DNA from: a bacterium
GTDB taxonomy: Bacteria; Ratteibacteria; UBA8468
Direction: 5' to 3'
DNA length: 6,407 nucleotides
Assembly: GCA_030630065.1 (NCBI GenBank)
Contig: DAOVNU010000048.1
Coordinates: 1 to 6,407 of the forward strand
This document shows, one piece after another, positions 5,107 through 6,407 of this stretch (position 1 is its first letter; each line of letters begins with the position of its first letter). The position numbers were made by a program, and so were the translations under genes. The notes beneath the pieces were generated by a model. It searched no databases, was not told the origin of the DNA, and worked only from the letters and a program-made list of their open reading frames with translations.

Positions 5107-5720
5107 TTTGGCGTCTCCTTTAAATTATTTTCTTTAACGAATAAAAGGGGGAAAACAATGTCGCTGGTACAGCAGGGGACCCAAACAGCTATGAAGAGAA
5201 ATAGGAAAATAACGATGAGGAATTTCCCGTCCATTATCCCTCCTAAAGCCATAATGATGTGGAATAATGATGCCCAGGTGCTGATTAAAACATGTCCGGC
5301 ATGGGGAAATTTGGTTGTAGGCCTAAAACGGGCAATGGCAATACCGAGTAATGCCAGGGGGTTAACCAGCCACCATTTTTCAATAAAACCCAGGTGAATT
5401 CCTTTATCAGGAAGGTGAAGCATTGATTCCCCTAAATAGGGGATTAGAGAATCACTTAAGGTGGCAATACCAACAGAACCAAGATAGCCAATTAAAATCA
5501 GCGCCCAGAGTTGACACTTATTCCGAGTGTGTATTTCACACATAGAGGCGGTTACAAGGGCGCTCAAGAGAATATGTATCGGATGTAAAACGTAGAAGAT
5601 GTTGTAGGATATTCCGGAAGGAAGTTTATAAAAAAGGAGCATAATAATAATTCCGGTGATTGCTCCAAAAATGGTATATGGCGCGTGCTTTTTCAATTCA
5701 TTTAGTATCTGTCTAAACAT
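5103..5720 (-). CDS. Polytopic membrane protein with conserved-looking His/Cys residues, unknown function
   Basis: I do not recognise the family. The 205-residue protein has about five or six hydrophobic segments (roughly 14-31, 41-60, 70-88, 116-131, 143-160 and 166-182) and a short charged tail, so it is an inner-membrane protein. Polar residues lie in or beside the segments: HPIH (46-49), D90 in TLSDS, H102, H110, HAGH (140-143), H154 and CCTSD (183-187). That pattern is suggestive of metal or cofactor handling but is not proof. The start overlaps the radical SAM stop by 8 nt and the stop overlaps the DHS-like start by 4 nt, so it is the middle gene of a tight operon. The nearest Shine-Dalgarno-like sequence (AGGGA, 5738-5734) is 13 nt from the ATG, so translation may depend on coupling to the upstream gene. 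Confidence 0.85.
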   Translation of the reverse strand: MFRQILNELKKHAPYTIFGAITGIIIMLLFYKLPSGISYNIFYVLHPIHILLSALVTASMCEIHTRNKCQLWALILIGYLGSVGIATLSDSLIPYLGESMLHLPDKGIHLGFIEKWWLVNPLALLGIAIARFRPTTKFPHAGHVLISTWASLFHIIMALGGIMDGKFLIVIFLFLFIAVWVPCCTSDIVFPLLFVKENNLKETPK

Positions 5721-6407
5721 TATAATATCTTTTTCCCTGATAAATTTTGGACTTTATTCTTTTATCCTTTTCTAAAACCTCTAAATATTTTATTACTTCG
5801 TTAATATGGGCTCCCGAAACATTGGAGATTTCTAAAGTAGTAACAGGTCTGCGGGATAAAAGAGTTAAAATTTCGTTTTCTAAATCCTTCTGGTAAGCGC
5901 TCTGTTTTTTTCTCTTGAAAGAAGCGATAATTTCGCAATTCTTGCCAAAGAGTTTTTTAATATTTTTCAGTTTCGTTAAAGAAACAGGTTTTACCCATTT
6001 TTCTGCAGGAGGACGGACTACCGTATTAAGTTGAACCTTGTCCGGGTGGATTGCCTCAACCGCCTCTTTAAATTTTTTTATTTCTGCGGAATTATCATTA
6101 ACCCCGGCAACCAGCATTATCTCCAGCCAGATTTTTCCCGTAAATTCCTCCCTGAATTTTCTTAAACCGGAAATAATTTTGTCTATCTTTAACGAAGAAT
6201 GAGGACGATTAATCTTTTCAAAGACAGAAGGAGTTACCGCATCTAAGGAAGGAATAATTAAATCTGTTTTTTTGAGTTTTTCTCTCATTTTCTTTTCCGT
6301 GAGCAGGGTTCCATTGGTTAAAACCGCAATAGGGATTTTGGTTATTTTTTTAATCTCGGAAATCATCTCCCCGATTTTAGAGTTTAAGGTGGGCTCTCCG
6401 CTCCCTG
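5713..6407 (-). CDS. Radical SAM protein with C-terminal winged-helix domain (5' end outside window)
   Basis: This is the C-terminal part of a radical SAM iron-sulfur enzyme; the reading frame is open to the right edge. The visible part begins with GSGEPTL, the glycine-rich SAM-binding motif that normally follows the CxxxCxxC cluster site, so the cluster cysteines lie just beyond the window. It continues with IPIAVLTNGTLL, PSLDA, INRPH, WLEIMLVAGVND and LNTVVRPPAE, a pattern I associate with the COG0731 group of Fe-S oxidoreductases. The last 60 residues (from about KDLENEILTLLSRRPVTTLEIS to KRYYNV) read as a winged helix-turn-helix. The internal ATG at 6366 is not the start, because the conserved GEPT motif lies upstream of it in frame. 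It is the first visible gene of the operon with the membrane protein and DHS homologue. The substrate is unknown. Confidence 0.9.
   Translation of the reverse strand, partial: GSGEPTLNSKIGEMISEIKKITKIPIAVLTNGTLLTEKKMREKLKKTDLIIPSLDAVTPSVFEKINRPHSSLKIDKIISGLRKFREEFTGKIWLEIMLVAGVNDNSAEIKKFKEAVEAIHPDKVQLNTVVRPPAEKWVKPVSLTKLKNIKKLFGKNCEIIASFKRKKQSAYQKDLENEILTLLSRRPVTTLEISNVSGAHINEVIKYLEVLEKDKRIKSKIYQGKRYYNV

Overview
The window looks like a chromosomal segment of a moderately AT-rich, Gram-negative-type bacterium, possibly from a poorly cultivated phylum. An HldD-like heptose epimerase points to an LPS-type envelope. Two dispersed-type palindromic elements resemble repeats I associate with candidate-phylum genomes such as Omnitrophota. 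That placement is an impression, not a computed result. I see no phage, plasmid, CRISPR, tRNA or rRNA signature. Coding density is high, with several 4-8 nt gene overlaps.

Layout from left to right. (1) A Fur-family metalloregulator on the minus strand loses its C-terminus at base 1. Its upstream gap holds two promoter candidates and a palindromic operator candidate. (2) A minus-strand pair reads from about 2662 down to 405: a LarA-like (DUF2088) nickel-pincer racemase/epimerase homologue, then an HldD-like NAD-dependent sugar epimerase, joined by an ATGA stop/start overlap. The epimerase gene carries an extra in-frame block of about 96 bp (840-935), made of a GC-rich palindrome and an AT-rich direct repeat. 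(3) A 51-bp divergent gap contains back-to-back -10 hexamers. (4) On the plus strand (2714-3916) lies a 400-residue protein with features of the deoxyhypusine-synthase-like NAD-binding fold, closest by eye to the LOR/SDH (TIGR00300) family; its function is unknown. (5) An 80-bp inverted-repeat element (3916-3995) fills the convergent gap, and both flanking stop codons touch its ends. (6) A three-gene minus-strand operon enters from the right edge: a radical SAM protein with a C-terminal winged helix (5' end missing), a His/Cys-containing polytopic membrane protein, and a deoxyhypusine synthase family enzyme, which in a bacterium probably works in polyamine synthesis. The overlaps are 8 and 4 nt.

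The genes do not form one obvious pathway. The clearest functional unit is the radical SAM / membrane protein / DHS-like operon. The points that most deserve follow-up are the palindromic element translated inside the epimerase, the second palindrome that terminates two convergent genes, the matching TGnTATAAT-9-ATG arrangement before the fur-like and larA-like genes (suggesting leaderless mRNAs), and the unassigned 400-residue DHS-fold protein.
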